Source: CAZFMJ01 sp964520045 (GTDB taxonomy: Bacteria; Elusimicrobiota; Elusimicrobia; Elusimicrobiales; CAZFMJ01). Taken from it: DNA of 57,567 bases. Shown here piece after piece: positions 8,945 through 16,980 of this stretch (within the stretch, counting starts at the first letter, position 1; each line of letters opens with the position of its first letter). Where the stretch lies: positions 1 to 57,567 of the forward strand of contig CAZFMJ010000009.1 in assembly GCA_964520045.1 (NCBI GenBank), given 5' to 3'. The position numbers were made by a program, and so were the translations under genes. The notes beneath the pieces were generated by a model. That model was not told where the DNA came from, did not search any database, and was given only the letters and a program-made list of their open reading frames with translations.

Positions 8945-10021
8945 TCAGCTTGCTACCGACAATCCGCGCTGTAAAAGTTTCTTCAGGTCCTCGGCGTCCA
9001 GCGACCTGGTAAGCGCTTCCTGATATGTTATTTTCTGTCTCCGGTAAAGCTCCGCAAGAGCCTGATTCATGGTCACCATGCCGTATTTGCCTCCCGTCTG
9101 CATCGCCATGGTAATCTGCTCCACTTTTTGCTCCCTGATTAAATTTCTTACGGCGGACGTGATAAGGAGAACTTCGCACGCCAGCACCCTGCCTGAGCCG
9201 GAGGCATCAACGACAAGCTGCTGGGCAAAAACAGCCTGAAGCACAAAAGAAAGCTGCACTCTTATCTGCTCCTGCTGATGCGGAGGGAACACGTCGATAA
9301 TCCTGTTTACGCTCTGCGCCGCATCCGTGGTGTGCAATGTCGCGAAGACGAGATGTCCCGTTTCGGCGATGTTTAAAGCCGCCGCTATGGTTTCCAAATC
9401 CCGCATTTCTCCGACTAGTATCACGTTCGGATCCTGCCTTAGAATATGCCTCAGTGCGGTGCCGAAAGTTTCCGTATCGGCCCCCACCTCGCGCTGGTTC
9501 ACAAGACTTTTTTTATGCGTATGCACATACTCTATCGGGTCTTCTATCGTGACTATGTGGTAATTTTTATGTTCATTGAGATAATCTATCATGCTGGCAA
9601 GAGTGGTTGATTTGCCCGACCCTGTAGGCCCCGTCACGAGTATAAGTCCTTTTGAAAGTTTCATTATTTCATAAACAACCGGCGGGAGATTAAGCTCTTC
9701 AAAAGTTTTATATCTGGTAGGAATAGAGCGTATCGCCGTTCCCACAACCCCTCTCTGCCTGTAGACATTCATTCGCAGACGCCCCAATCCTTTTATGCCG
9801 AAGGCAAAGTCAAGTTCGTTCGTCGCCTCAAACCTCTGCCTCTGCGAATCGGTCATAAGCGAAAATATGAGGCTTTGACATGCATCCGCGGTAAGCCTCT
9901 CAAAAGGCGTCGGCGCAAGCTCGCCGTCCAGACGAAGCATCGGAGGCGCGCCCGCCGTAAGATGCAAATCAGAAGCGCCCTTCTCATGCATCAACAAAAA
10001 AAGTTCGCTCATCGTGACCAT
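8945..10021 (-). CDS. pilT: Type IV pilus retraction ATPase PilT
   Basis: The 358-residue ATPase has Walker A (GPTGSGKST) at residues 131-139, an Asp box (TIEDPIEYVH), Walker B (DPNVILVGEMRD) and a His box (GHLVFATLHTTDAAQ). The PilT-specific AIRNLIRE-like motif is present as AVRNLIRE. There is no N-terminal MshEN domain, which separates it from PilB. The start at 10021 has a GAGGAG ribosome site 8 bases upstream. It would power pilus retraction for twitching and DNA uptake. Confidence 0.95.
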   Translation of the reverse strand: MVTMSELFLLMHEKGASDLHLTAGAPPMLRLDGELAPTPFERLTADACQSLIFSLMTDSQRQRFEATNELDFAFGIKGLGRLRMNVYRQRGVVGTAIRSIPTRYKTFEELNLPPVVYEIMKLSKGLILVTGPTGSGKSTTLASMIDYLNEHKNYHIVTIEDPIEYVHTHKKSLVNQREVGADTETFGTALRHILRQDPNVILVGEMRDLETIAAALNIAETGHLVFATLHTTDAAQSVNRIIDVFPPHQQEQIRVQLSFVLQAVFAQQLVVDASGSGRVLACEVLLITSAVRNLIREQKVEQITMAMQTGGKYGMVTMNQALAELYRRQKITYQEALTRSLDAEDLKKLLQRGLSVAS

Positions 10022-10049
10022 AAGCTATGCTCCTCAAAAAAATAAAAAT

Positions 10050-10105
10050 TTAGCCACATAAAGCACAAAAGTCACAAAATAACGGTTCTACTGTTTATGC
10101 GCTTT
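10050..10105. repeat. Degenerate CACAAAA oligomer repeat
   Basis: The pilT-pilB gap contains GCCACATAAAGCACAAAAGTCACAAAAT facing GCGCTTTTTGTG, an imperfect inverted repeat of 7-12 base units. The same unit forms the repeat at 35550-35634. Confidence 0.55.
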
Positions 10106-10109
10106 TTGT

Positions 10110-10178
10110 GTCCCATTCATTCCTCAAAGGCTTTGAGAATGGGACTATCCAAACTCATTGCTTTTAAGGATTGTTTGG
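10110..10178. repeat. Two-hairpin dispersed repeat, copy 1
   Basis: Hairpin one has arms GTCCCATT (10110-10117) and AATGGGAC (10138-10145). Hairpin two has arms CCAAAC (10149-10154) and GTTTGG (10173-10178). A near copy with the same spacing lies at 18653-18722, where the first arms read GTTCCATT and AATGGAAC, a compensated change. It lies in the non-coding gap between pilB and pilT. Confidence 0.75.
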
Positions 10179-10227
10179 GAAGGCCAATCCTACTCCGCCA
10201 AAAAAGGAAATCCCTTATAGTATAAAT

Positions 10228-12003
10228 TTAATCCACGTCCGAAGCCGTAACTCTCAAAACTTCTTCTATTGAAGTCAAACCCGCAAGCGCTTTTCTTATA
10301 GCAGACTCTCTTAGTGTTACCATACCGTTCTTCTTAGCGGCTTCCTTAATATGAGAAACGGGAGCCTTCTCAATAATAAGCCGGCGCAGAACGTCGTTTA
10401 TTTCCAGAATTTCGTGAATCCCGGCCCTTCCGCGGTAGCCGGTCCTGGCGCAGGCATCGCACCCTTTTCCTCTGGCTAGGAATATCTTACCATTTTGGCT
10501 GGCTGGAATATGCCCCTTCGGAGCCCCAAGCTTCAATAAAAGATTAGCATCCACGGCATAACTTTCTTTGCAGTTTTTGCATATTGACCTTACAAGCCTT
10601 TGCGCAACTACCATAAGAAGGGTGGAAGAAATAAGGAAAGGCTCTATCCCCATCATCACAATTCTTGTTATGGCGCCCGGAGCATCATTGGTGTGCAGAG
10701 TGGAAAAAACAAGATGCCCCGTCATAGCCGCATTTATCGCCGTGGACATAGTCTCAAAATCACGTATCTCCCCCACCATTATTATGTCCGGGTCCTGCCG
10801 CAGAAATGACCTTAAACCGGTAGCAAAAGTCAGTCCGACGTCTGGGTTCACTCCGACCTGGTTAATCCCTTCCAAATGATATTCTATCGGTTCTTCAATA
10901 GTTACGATATTCACTTCCGGGTCATTAAGCGTGTTTAAAGCCGAATAAAGCGTGGTTGATTTGCCGGAGCCGGTAGGACCCGTTATTAAATTTATGCCGT
11001 GCGGCGCTTTTAGGCATTTGGAAAATATCGCAAGATTTTCAGGCTCAAACCCCAGATCTTCCAATTTTAATTTAAGCCCGGATGAATCAAGAATCCGCAT
11101 CACGATTTTTTCACCGGGGCCGCACGGAAGCACTGAAACTCTTAAATCTATTTCCCGTTTTTCAACCTTAAGTTTTGTGCGGCCGTCCTGAGGAGCGCGC
11201 CTTTCGGAAATATCCAGCCCCGACATTATTTTTATCCTGCTGACTATGGCATTTTGGAACTTTTTGGGCGGAGCAGGCTGAAGATGAAGAACGCCGTCTA
11301 TGCGGAATCTTACCCTTAACTCCTTCTGCGTCGGTTCAATATGTATATCGGACGCCCTTACTTTGATGGCGGACGCGATGATAAGGTTTACCATCTGGAT
11401 CACAGGAGCGTCCTCGCCTTTTGCTCCCAGCGTTATTATATTATCTCCGCCTTCTTTTGCCTCGTCCTCGTTTACTACGGTAACGTCAGAATTCCCGCCA
11501 TTCGTCTTTTTTAATATCTCATCCAGAGCGTCCTGGGACGACTGAACTCCGTAATGTTTATTTATAGCCGCAGTGATGCTGGACTCGGAACTTAAAACCG
11601 CTTTTACATCGCATCCGGTCATCATCTGGAGATCATCCAAAACGACGATGTTTAACGGATCCTCCATAGCCACCACCATAGCATCGGCCTCTTTGGCTAT
11701 GCATATCAAATTATAGCGGCGGGCTATATTTTCCGGAATCAATTGCACAATTTCTTCGGCGATAGGTTCTTTTAAGGTTATATCAACGAATTCAATCCCG
11801 AATTGGCGGCTTAAAAATTCCAGAAGCGTTTTTTCCGTTATATAACCTTTCTGTATTAAAATATTGCCCAGCTTCCCCCCGTGTTTGCGCTGAAGTTCGA
11901 TTGATTCGTTAAGCTGGGAATCGGTAATAATCTTGGCGGTGATGAGAAGATCTCCCAGTCTTTTAGGCAGGCCGCCTATAAAAAATCCTTTATCTGCTGG
12001 CAT
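10228..12003 (-). CDS. pilB: Type IV pilus extension ATPase PilB
   Basis: The protein has 591 residues. The N-terminal MshEN/T2SSE_N domain (about residues 10-150) includes GDLLITAKIITDSQL and EFLSRQFGIEFVDI. The ATPase core holds Walker A (GPTGSGKST), the Asp box (TIEEPIEYHLEGINQVG), Walker B (DPDIIMVGEIRD) and the His box (GHLVFSTLHTNDA). The tetracysteine zinc site is CKNC followed by CDAC. It drives pilin polymerisation at the inner membrane. It lies between the GYF-type gene (163 bases upstream) and pilT (206 bases downstream, with repeats in between). Confidence 0.95.
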   Translation of the reverse strand: MPADKGFFIGGLPKRLGDLLITAKIITDSQLNESIELQRKHGGKLGNILIQKGYITEKTLLEFLSRQFGIEFVDITLKEPIAEEIVQLIPENIARRYNLICIAKEADAMVVAMEDPLNIVVLDDLQMMTGCDVKAVLSSESSITAAINKHYGVQSSQDALDEILKKTNGGNSDVTVVNEDEAKEGGDNIITLGAKGEDAPVIQMVNLIIASAIKVRASDIHIEPTQKELRVRFRIDGVLHLQPAPPKKFQNAIVSRIKIMSGLDISERRAPQDGRTKLKVEKREIDLRVSVLPCGPGEKIVMRILDSSGLKLKLEDLGFEPENLAIFSKCLKAPHGINLITGPTGSGKSTTLYSALNTLNDPEVNIVTIEEPIEYHLEGINQVGVNPDVGLTFATGLRSFLRQDPDIIMVGEIRDFETMSTAINAAMTGHLVFSTLHTNDAPGAITRIVMMGIEPFLISSTLLMVVAQRLVRSICKNCKESYAVDANLLLKLGAPKGHIPASQNGKIFLARGKGCDACARTGYRGRAGIHEILEINDVLRRLIIEKAPVSHIKEAAKKNGMVTLRESAIRKALAGLTSIEEVLRVTASDVD

Positions 12004-12103
12004 ATATAGTCGATTATAAGCTACAAGTAACCGCTCGGGCAGACAGAATCCGGAAGTAAGAATGGTCTCCTCTGACTCCTTATTCCGGCTGCCGGCTAAA
12101 TGG

Positions 12104-12138
12104 GCAGTTATAATTATAACATTATTACTGATAACTGC
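12104..12138. repeat. Nested inverted repeat upstream of pilB
   Basis: GCAGTTAT (12104-12111) pairs with ATAACTGC (12131-12138). Inside it, 12107-12120 is a perfect 14-base palindrome, GTTATAATTATAAC. It may be an operator or a hairpin in the transcript between the GYF-type gene and pilB. The rest of the 163-base gap holds another imperfect stem (CCGGAAGTAAG facing CTTATTCCGG) and no gene. Confidence 0.5.
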
Positions 12139-12166
12139 TTACGGAAGGCAGGCAAAAATTCAGGGG

Positions 12167-14437
12167 TTAAAAGCGTTCCTCATCAAACTCTTCCGATTCC
12201 GCTTTCTCAACTTCGCCGATTTCCTCCTTTTCACCCATATCGGCTTCATCCTCCTCCGCTATCCTTTTCAGAAATTTACCCGGTAAAACTTCTTCTTCAA
12301 AACCGCTCGGAACAGAAATACGGTTTTTGCTCAGACGTTTTACAGGCGCTTTCGGCAAAGGCAAAATAGACGATCGTTTGGATTTGATTTTTTTCTTGGC
12401 CGGAATTTTAACGCTTTTTTTCTTGTTAGCGATCCCGCGCTGTGAAGATATAGATTTCTTTGTCTCGGAGGCGGCCGCAACGCGTTTTGTGCCTGGGCCC
12501 AGTAAATCTATGGCCGCATTATTGACCCCTCTGGTAAGCTGATTCTTATCAATATCTACTTCGAATTGATAAAGCACAGGCTCCGTGATTGTAGGTCTTA
12601 CGAACCTATATTGAACCACATACACGCTCTTATCCAGCAAAGTGGCGGCCCACTCTTCCCGCCCTCCTCCTCCTGAACCGGAAACAAAAGAATTTTGAAA
12701 CCAATCCGCTATTGTTCCGCGCCCGCCGTCCAGCCTGTAGCCTTTAACTATGGCCAGAGCTTTTTCCACTTCTTCGTTGGTTTTATTGGCGATATCCGCA
12801 GGCTGAGCGGCGGCTGAAGCAGAAACATCTCTATTTCTCACCGGCTCTGAAACTATAGTTTGCGGAACATACTCATCCCCGTGCTCGGCAGATTCCGCTG
12901 AATTGCCTGAATCGGGAATCTGCTGCACTGATTGAATTTTTTTACCGGACGACCACTTCAAAAGCGATGAACCGGCGCTGTCAAGCACATCTTCAAAAAA
13001 GAAATATCCGCCTCCGGCCAATGCCAAAGCCAAAAAAATCACCAAACTGGTCCCGAACATCGGCGCCGAGCGCCGAGGTTTCTGCTGTCTTACGGCGGCT
13101 GGAGGCCGTAAGCTTGCGGGATACGGCATCTCATGCCTCGGCGTTAAAATACTCGGTTTCAACAGAGACTCCGCTTCTCCAGTACTGTTTCCGGGAATAA
13201 CCTGCACAACCGGCTGAACAGGAACCGCCTGAGGAACCGCATTAGGCGCAACGACCAAAGAAGGGAGCGGAGTGTTCTGCCGCGCAAACATTTCAGGGAA
13301 AGATTCCATCATTGACTGAGGCTGCGCTATTTGCCCCTGCGGACGCGCCGCATCCGCAGTTTTAGCGGAAGAATCCGGGATTTTATCTCCGTCGACCACA
13401 ACCTTTGCCGCGTCATGTCCGGGAACGTACGGCTGAGCCGTATTTGTTTCCAGATCTTTTATTCTTTGCGTATCGCTTGACTGCATAGGCAAAGGCGACA
13501 TAGGCATAAAAAAAGGCGTATTTCCCGGCAGTTCGGATTTAGCCGGGTCTGTTCCTTCTTTCCCGGATATAGTTAACGCGGGTCCGGATTCCCCCCATAA
13601 CTGCGGCGGTTTCTCCTTTTCATTCTGACGGTTGAATTCCCCCATATCAAATATGCCCGGAAGTTTCATCGGGCCTAAGCTTCTCATCTGGCGCGAATCA
13701 GGCAGCTCAGGCTCGGTAAATGATATATTCTCTGCGGGAAGGCTTGTATACGCGGGCGGCGGCGGAACATCCATAACCGGCTGCGCAGCATAGGATTCGC
13801 AGATTTGTTTAAGGCTTTCAATTTCATGACTCTGGCCGTCCAGTTTTTGTTCCGTTTGGCTCAATTTTTCTTCCGCCTGTTTTAATTTTGCCTCAAGCTC
13901 TGAGACGCGTTCCAAAGCCTTCCGCTCATTCATTTCCCTGACCTGTATTTGATCCAGAAAATTCTCTTTGTCTTTTTTTGCGGCATCCAATTCTTCCTGC
14001 ATCTTAGCCAGACATAAATCTATCCTGTCGATAATATTATCCTGCCCGGCGGACGCAGGTATTTTCTGTCCGCCGGACATCCGTTCCTTGTATAACGCAA
14101 AAATATTTTCCGGGTTTATAATTAAGCTGTCCTGAGCCGCCGGACCTGCCGCAGACGAATAGGCTTTTGAATAAGCGCCCGTTGAAGAGAAAGGAGATGC
14201 AGACTGAAAGTCTCCCGAAAGAGGGGGACTTTTTACCGCCACAACGGTTTCCGCTTCTGCCGTAAACAATGACGATATATCGGGTATTGATTCGGCGAAC
14301 TGCCAATCGCCGTCTTTGTCGCCGCTTGCGCCTTCCGGGCATACAAGCATATCCGGGCCGAAATGCGATAAAGACAGCAAATCCCCCTTCTCCAAAGGCC
14401 CGAAAATATTTCCTTCAGAATATACCCAGTATTTCAT
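12167..14437 (-). CDS. Large GYF_2-like, coiled-coil, single-span membrane protein upstream of pilB
   Basis: The 756-residue protein opens with MKYWVYSEGNIFGPLEKGDL, a GYF_2/DUF4339-like domain (about residues 1-55). A strong coiled coil follows at about 137-215, then a long Pro-, Ala- and Gln-rich region. One membrane span lies near 461-481, after a basic stretch (QQKPRRSAP). A conserved-looking domain follows at about 555-650 (KGYRLDGGRGTIADWF, KSVYVVQYRFVRP), then a Lys/Arg-rich and an acidic tail. The likely topology is an N-terminus in the cytoplasm and the C-terminal domain outside. Its place as first gene before pilB, pilT and pilC suggests a pilus assembly or regulatory partner. I do not recognise a named family for the whole protein. 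Confidence 0.7.
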   Translation of the reverse strand: MKYWVYSEGNIFGPLEKGDLLSLSHFGPDMLVCPEGASGDKDGDWQFAESIPDISSLFTAEAETVVAVKSPPLSGDFQSASPFSSTGAYSKAYSSAAGPAAQDSLIINPENIFALYKERMSGGQKIPASAGQDNIIDRIDLCLAKMQEELDAAKKDKENFLDQIQVREMNERKALERVSELEAKLKQAEEKLSQTEQKLDGQSHEIESLKQICESYAAQPVMDVPPPPAYTSLPAENISFTEPELPDSRQMRSLGPMKLPGIFDMGEFNRQNEKEKPPQLWGESGPALTISGKEGTDPAKSELPGNTPFFMPMSPLPMQSSDTQRIKDLETNTAQPYVPGHDAAKVVVDGDKIPDSSAKTADAARPQGQIAQPQSMMESFPEMFARQNTPLPSLVVAPNAVPQAVPVQPVVQVIPGNSTGEAESLLKPSILTPRHEMPYPASLRPPAAVRQQKPRRSAPMFGTSLVIFLALALAGGGYFFFEDVLDSAGSSLLKWSSGKKIQSVQQIPDSGNSAESAEHGDEYVPQTIVSEPVRNRDVSASAAAQPADIANKTNEEVEKALAIVKGYRLDGGRGTIADWFQNSFVSGSGGGGREEWAATLLDKSVYVVQYRFVRPTITEPVLYQFEVDIDKNQLTRGVNNAAIDLLGPGTKRVAAASETKKSISSQRGIANKKKSVKIPAKKKIKSKRSSILPLPKAPVKRLSKNRISVPSGFEEEVLPGKFLKRIAEEDEADMGEKEEIGEVEKAESEEFDEERF

Positions 14438-14459
14438 AGTTTAATTGCGGATTAAACCG

Positions 14460-14575
14460 GTAGAAGGTAGATGGGAGACGGTAGACGGAAATACAAAAAC
14501 ATCTTTTATTTTTTCTCTTTCGTCTACAACTTTCCGTCTACCATTTACCGTCTACCGTCTTTTACAGCCTATCCG
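14460..14575. repeat. GTAGACGG/CCGTCTAC oligomer inverted repeat
   Basis: The left part reads GGAGACGGTAGACGG and the right part CCGTCTACC repeated with one-base changes, so the stretch can form a long imperfect stem. Related stretches occur at 27365-27456 and 36345-36381. It lies upstream of the GYF-type gene and holds no ORF worth reporting. Confidence 0.6.
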
Positions 14576-14692
14576 CCTTGCCGTTTCTTACAATGAAAGT
14601 CTACCCGCTTAATGTTAAGGATTCAATGCTTGTATATGACAAAATTGTTACATGACTACTGGGTAAAAAGGTAGGCCTTCCTTCCCAAATTC

Positions 14693-14736
14693 GCATGGGC
14701 CAAATGTCAAAAAAAGAAAGGACATATGGCCCATGC
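14693..14736. promoter_or_regulatory. Strong 16-bp inverted repeat in the leader of the small secreted gene
   Basis: GCATGGGCCAAATGTC (14693-14708) pairs with GACATATGGCCCATGC (14721-14736) at 15 of 16 positions, with a 12-base A-rich loop. It ends 69 bases before the ATG at 14806. No U-tract follows, so an operator or mRNA-stabilising hairpin is more likely than a terminator. Confidence 0.6.
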
Positions 14737-14805
14737 GGAAAAACAAAACAGTTGTTATGATCTAAGAGAAGGACAGCAGTGGTAATAAACGTGGAGGAGC
14801 CAAAA

Positions 14806-15171
14806 ATGAAAAAAATAGTATGTGTTGCAGTGTTGCTGGTTGGAATTGCCGGTGTGACAGTTGCAGAAAATAATAACAGCGCGCTCAAAGATTTGCTTGC
14901 GCTTTCAAACCAGCAAAAATTGACCGCGGTAGCATTGCCACTTGCAGTCGAATCAGCAGGAGTTAAACCTGCGACGGATAACCGTTCTGGCAAATGTGAT
15001 AGAATTCAAGTATTTGAATCCAGCCGCATTTATAGTGATTGGGACGCGGCAATGAGGGCATGCAATAAGGCCACTGAAAAGTTATTAAGGGCCAAGGCCG
15101 TAATACTAGAGGACAGAGTCCTTGGCGGCGGACAGGCCTACTACTACAAAATAACATTCATAATGCCATAA
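14806..15171 (+). CDS. Small secreted protein of unknown function
   Basis: I chose the ATG at 14806 because GGAGG stands at 14793-14797, 8 bases upstream, and the product then begins with a clean signal peptide (MKKIVCVAVLLVGIAGVTVA, cut likely before ENN). The protein has 121 residues; the mature part is about 100 residues and contains two cysteines (CDRIQVF and MRACNKAT) that could form a disulfide. It ends with strand-like KAVILEDR and QAYYYKITFIMP. It is a single-gene unit with its own hairpin upstream and a strong terminator. I do not recognise the family. Confidence 0.75.
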   Translation: MKKIVCVAVLLVGIAGVTVAENNNSALKDLLALSNQQKLTAVALPLAVESAGVKPATDNRSGKCDRIQVFESSRIYSDWDAAMRACNKATEKLLRAKAVILEDRVLGGGQAYYYKITFIMP

Positions 15172-15195
15172 ATTCTGCGGCAAAAAATGCTTTTT

Positions 15196-15230
15196 AAGCC
15201 ATCCCAGCCCAACTGGGATGGCTTATTTTT
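15196..15230 (+). terminator. Rho-independent terminator
   Basis: A perfect 12-bp stem (AAGCCATCCCAG, 15196-15207, with CTGGGATGGCTT, 15213-15224) has a 5-base loop and is followed by ATTTTT. The U-tract faces the plus direction, so it terminates the small secreted gene. Its right arm covers the stop codon of the convergent gltX gene. Confidence 0.9.
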
Positions 15231-16692
15231 CAGCAATTTCAAGCGCTTCTTCCATGCGGCGCACAACCGTTTCTTTTCCAAGATATTCAAGCATCTTAAA
15301 AAGCGTGGGCCCGTCCGTCCTTCCCGAAACGGCTACTCTCAACGGATGAAATACCTGTCCGGTTTTGAAGCCGTTTTCTTTGGCAAAAGCGCGGGTTTCG
15401 GCCTCAACGGCGGATTCATTAAAAACAGCAAGATTTTCGTATCTTTTTTTTATGCCGGCAAGGATATTGCCGGCCTGTTCCGATTTAAGAACTTTTTCCA
15501 CAGCCTTGGGATCATATTCCGCCAACTCGGTGAAAAAAAAGTCTATGCGTTTAGGCACATCGCCGAGCAATTTGTATTTTTCCTGCTCAAGAGCGACTAG
15601 TTTTTCTAATTTATCGGTATCACCGCGGAAATTTATTTTAGCGGCATTAATAAACGGCATAGCCTTTTCCAGCAGTTCCTTTGAGCTTAACTGCCTTATA
15701 TATTCCCCGTTCATCCATATAAGTTTCACGGGGTCAAAAACAGCGGGGCTTTTCTGGCATCCTTTCAGGTCGAATTTTTCTTCCAATTCCCCTTTTGCGA
15801 AAATCTGCTGACTGTCGGTATTCGACCAGCCGAGCAAAGCCATATAATTGCGGAATGCCTCGGGAAGGTATCCGGCCTTTTCATATTCGCCGACGCTTGT
15901 TGCGCCGTGCCGTTTTGAAAGCCTTGTGCCGTCCGGCCCCAGTATCATTGAAAGATGCGTAAATTCGGGAGGCGTCCAGCCCAATGCGGAATAAAGATTA
16001 ACTTGAAGCGGAGTATTTGAAATATGGTCGTCCCCGCGTATCACATGGGATATTTCCATAAGATGATCGTCTACGGCGCAGGCGAAATTATAGGTCGGAT
16101 ATCCCGAAGCTTTAACCATAATAAAATCATAAAGAAGCCTGTTTTCAAATTCAACTTTTCCGTGAATTAAATCCTGAAAAGAAGTCATTCCGTCATCAGA
16201 CATGCGGAAGCGTATTACAGGCTTTCTGCCCTGTTTTGCAAAATCATCAATCTGAGCTTTTGTCAGATTTCTGCATTTGCCTTCATATTTAGGCAGTTTT
16301 TTTTCAAGCTGGGCTTTTTGCCGCATAGCTTCCAATTCTTCGTTTGTGCAATAACAGTAATATGCCTTGCCTTCCGATACGAGTTTTTGAGCATAAGGCG
16401 CGTATATCCCCTTATCGGCTCTTTCTGCTTGGAAGTAAGGGCCGGAACCGCCTTTCTCTCCGCCTTCTGAAAGCGCCCCTTCGTCCCAGCCGAGCCCAAG
16501 CCACTTCATACCCTCAAAAATCGCCTTAACGGATTCTCCGGTAGAGCGAAGCTCATCCGTATCCTCTATCCTCAAAATAAAAATGCCTTTCATTTTTTTG
16601 GCAAAAAGCCAATTAAAAAGAGCAGTGCGGGCTCCGCCTATATGCAGATACCCGGTAGGAGACGGCGCGAATCTGACCCGTATATTTGACAT
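15223..16692 (-). CDS. gltX: Glutamyl-tRNA synthetase
   Basis: The protein begins MSNIRVRFAPSPTGYLHIGG, so I take the ATG at 16692, not the upstream TTG at 16701; this gives 489 residues. The class I HIGH-type motif is in TGYLHIGGARTALFN and the KMSKS-type motif reads LSKRHG. An anticodon-binding C-terminal domain follows. It charges tRNA-Glu (and possibly tRNA-Gln, if this genome uses GatCAB). The 279-base gap upstream holds repeats only. Confidence 0.96.
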   Translation of the reverse strand: MSNIRVRFAPSPTGYLHIGGARTALFNWLFAKKMKGIFILRIEDTDELRSTGESVKAIFEGMKWLGLGWDEGALSEGGEKGGSGPYFQAERADKGIYAPYAQKLVSEGKAYYCYCTNEELEAMRQKAQLEKKLPKYEGKCRNLTKAQIDDFAKQGRKPVIRFRMSDDGMTSFQDLIHGKVEFENRLLYDFIMVKASGYPTYNFACAVDDHLMEISHVIRGDDHISNTPLQVNLYSALGWTPPEFTHLSMILGPDGTRLSKRHGATSVGEYEKAGYLPEAFRNYMALLGWSNTDSQQIFAKGELEEKFDLKGCQKSPAVFDPVKLIWMNGEYIRQLSSKELLEKAMPFINAAKINFRGDTDKLEKLVALEQEKYKLLGDVPKRIDFFFTELAEYDPKAVEKVLKSEQAGNILAGIKKRYENLAVFNESAVEAETRAFAKENGFKTGQVFHPLRVAVSGRTDGPTLFKMLEYLGKETVVRRMEEALEIAEK

Positions 16693-16789
16693 AAACAACA
16701 ACCCCTTATTTTCGGCTAAATTTAGAACACCGCTTTTTTATGATTGAACATAACAACTCGCCTTAATAGACAAACCAAAGCACAAAAAG

Positions 16790-16912
16790 TTTAACCGCAA
16801 AGAGCGCAAGGGATTTACGCTAAGAACGCAAAGATTACAGGCATTAACCATATCTTCATCACCATCAGACACATTCTGTGTCCTTTGCGCCCTTTGCGGT
16901 TAATCTCCTGAT
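16790..16912. repeat. CGCAAAG oligomer inverted repeat, copy 1
   Basis: The left arm (about 16790-16845) starts with GTTTAACCGCAAAGAGCGCA. The right arm (about 16878-16905) reads TCCTTTGCGCCCTTTGCGG, its inverse complement in outline. A closely similar left arm stands at 45609-45660. The gap between gltX and recN also ends with tandem CTAATCTC-like units (16936-16970). I see no gene here. Confidence 0.7.
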
Positions 16913-16980
16913 TTTTCTCTTCTTCAGCTATTTTCCCTAATCTCATAATTTCCTAATCTCCCAATCTCGTCTTCATGCTG

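Noticed and set aside
14460..14575. GTAGACGG/CCGTCTAC repeats as a CRISPR array
   Set aside because: Units are 7-8 bases, imperfect and without regular spacers; no cas genes are nearby. I found no CRISPR array in the window.
16702..16980. tRNA or small RNA gene between recN and gltX
   Set aside because: No cloverleaf or TTCGA-type T-loop was found; the gap is made of the CGCAAAG and CTAATCTC repeats. I saw no tRNA or rRNA gene anywhere in the window.
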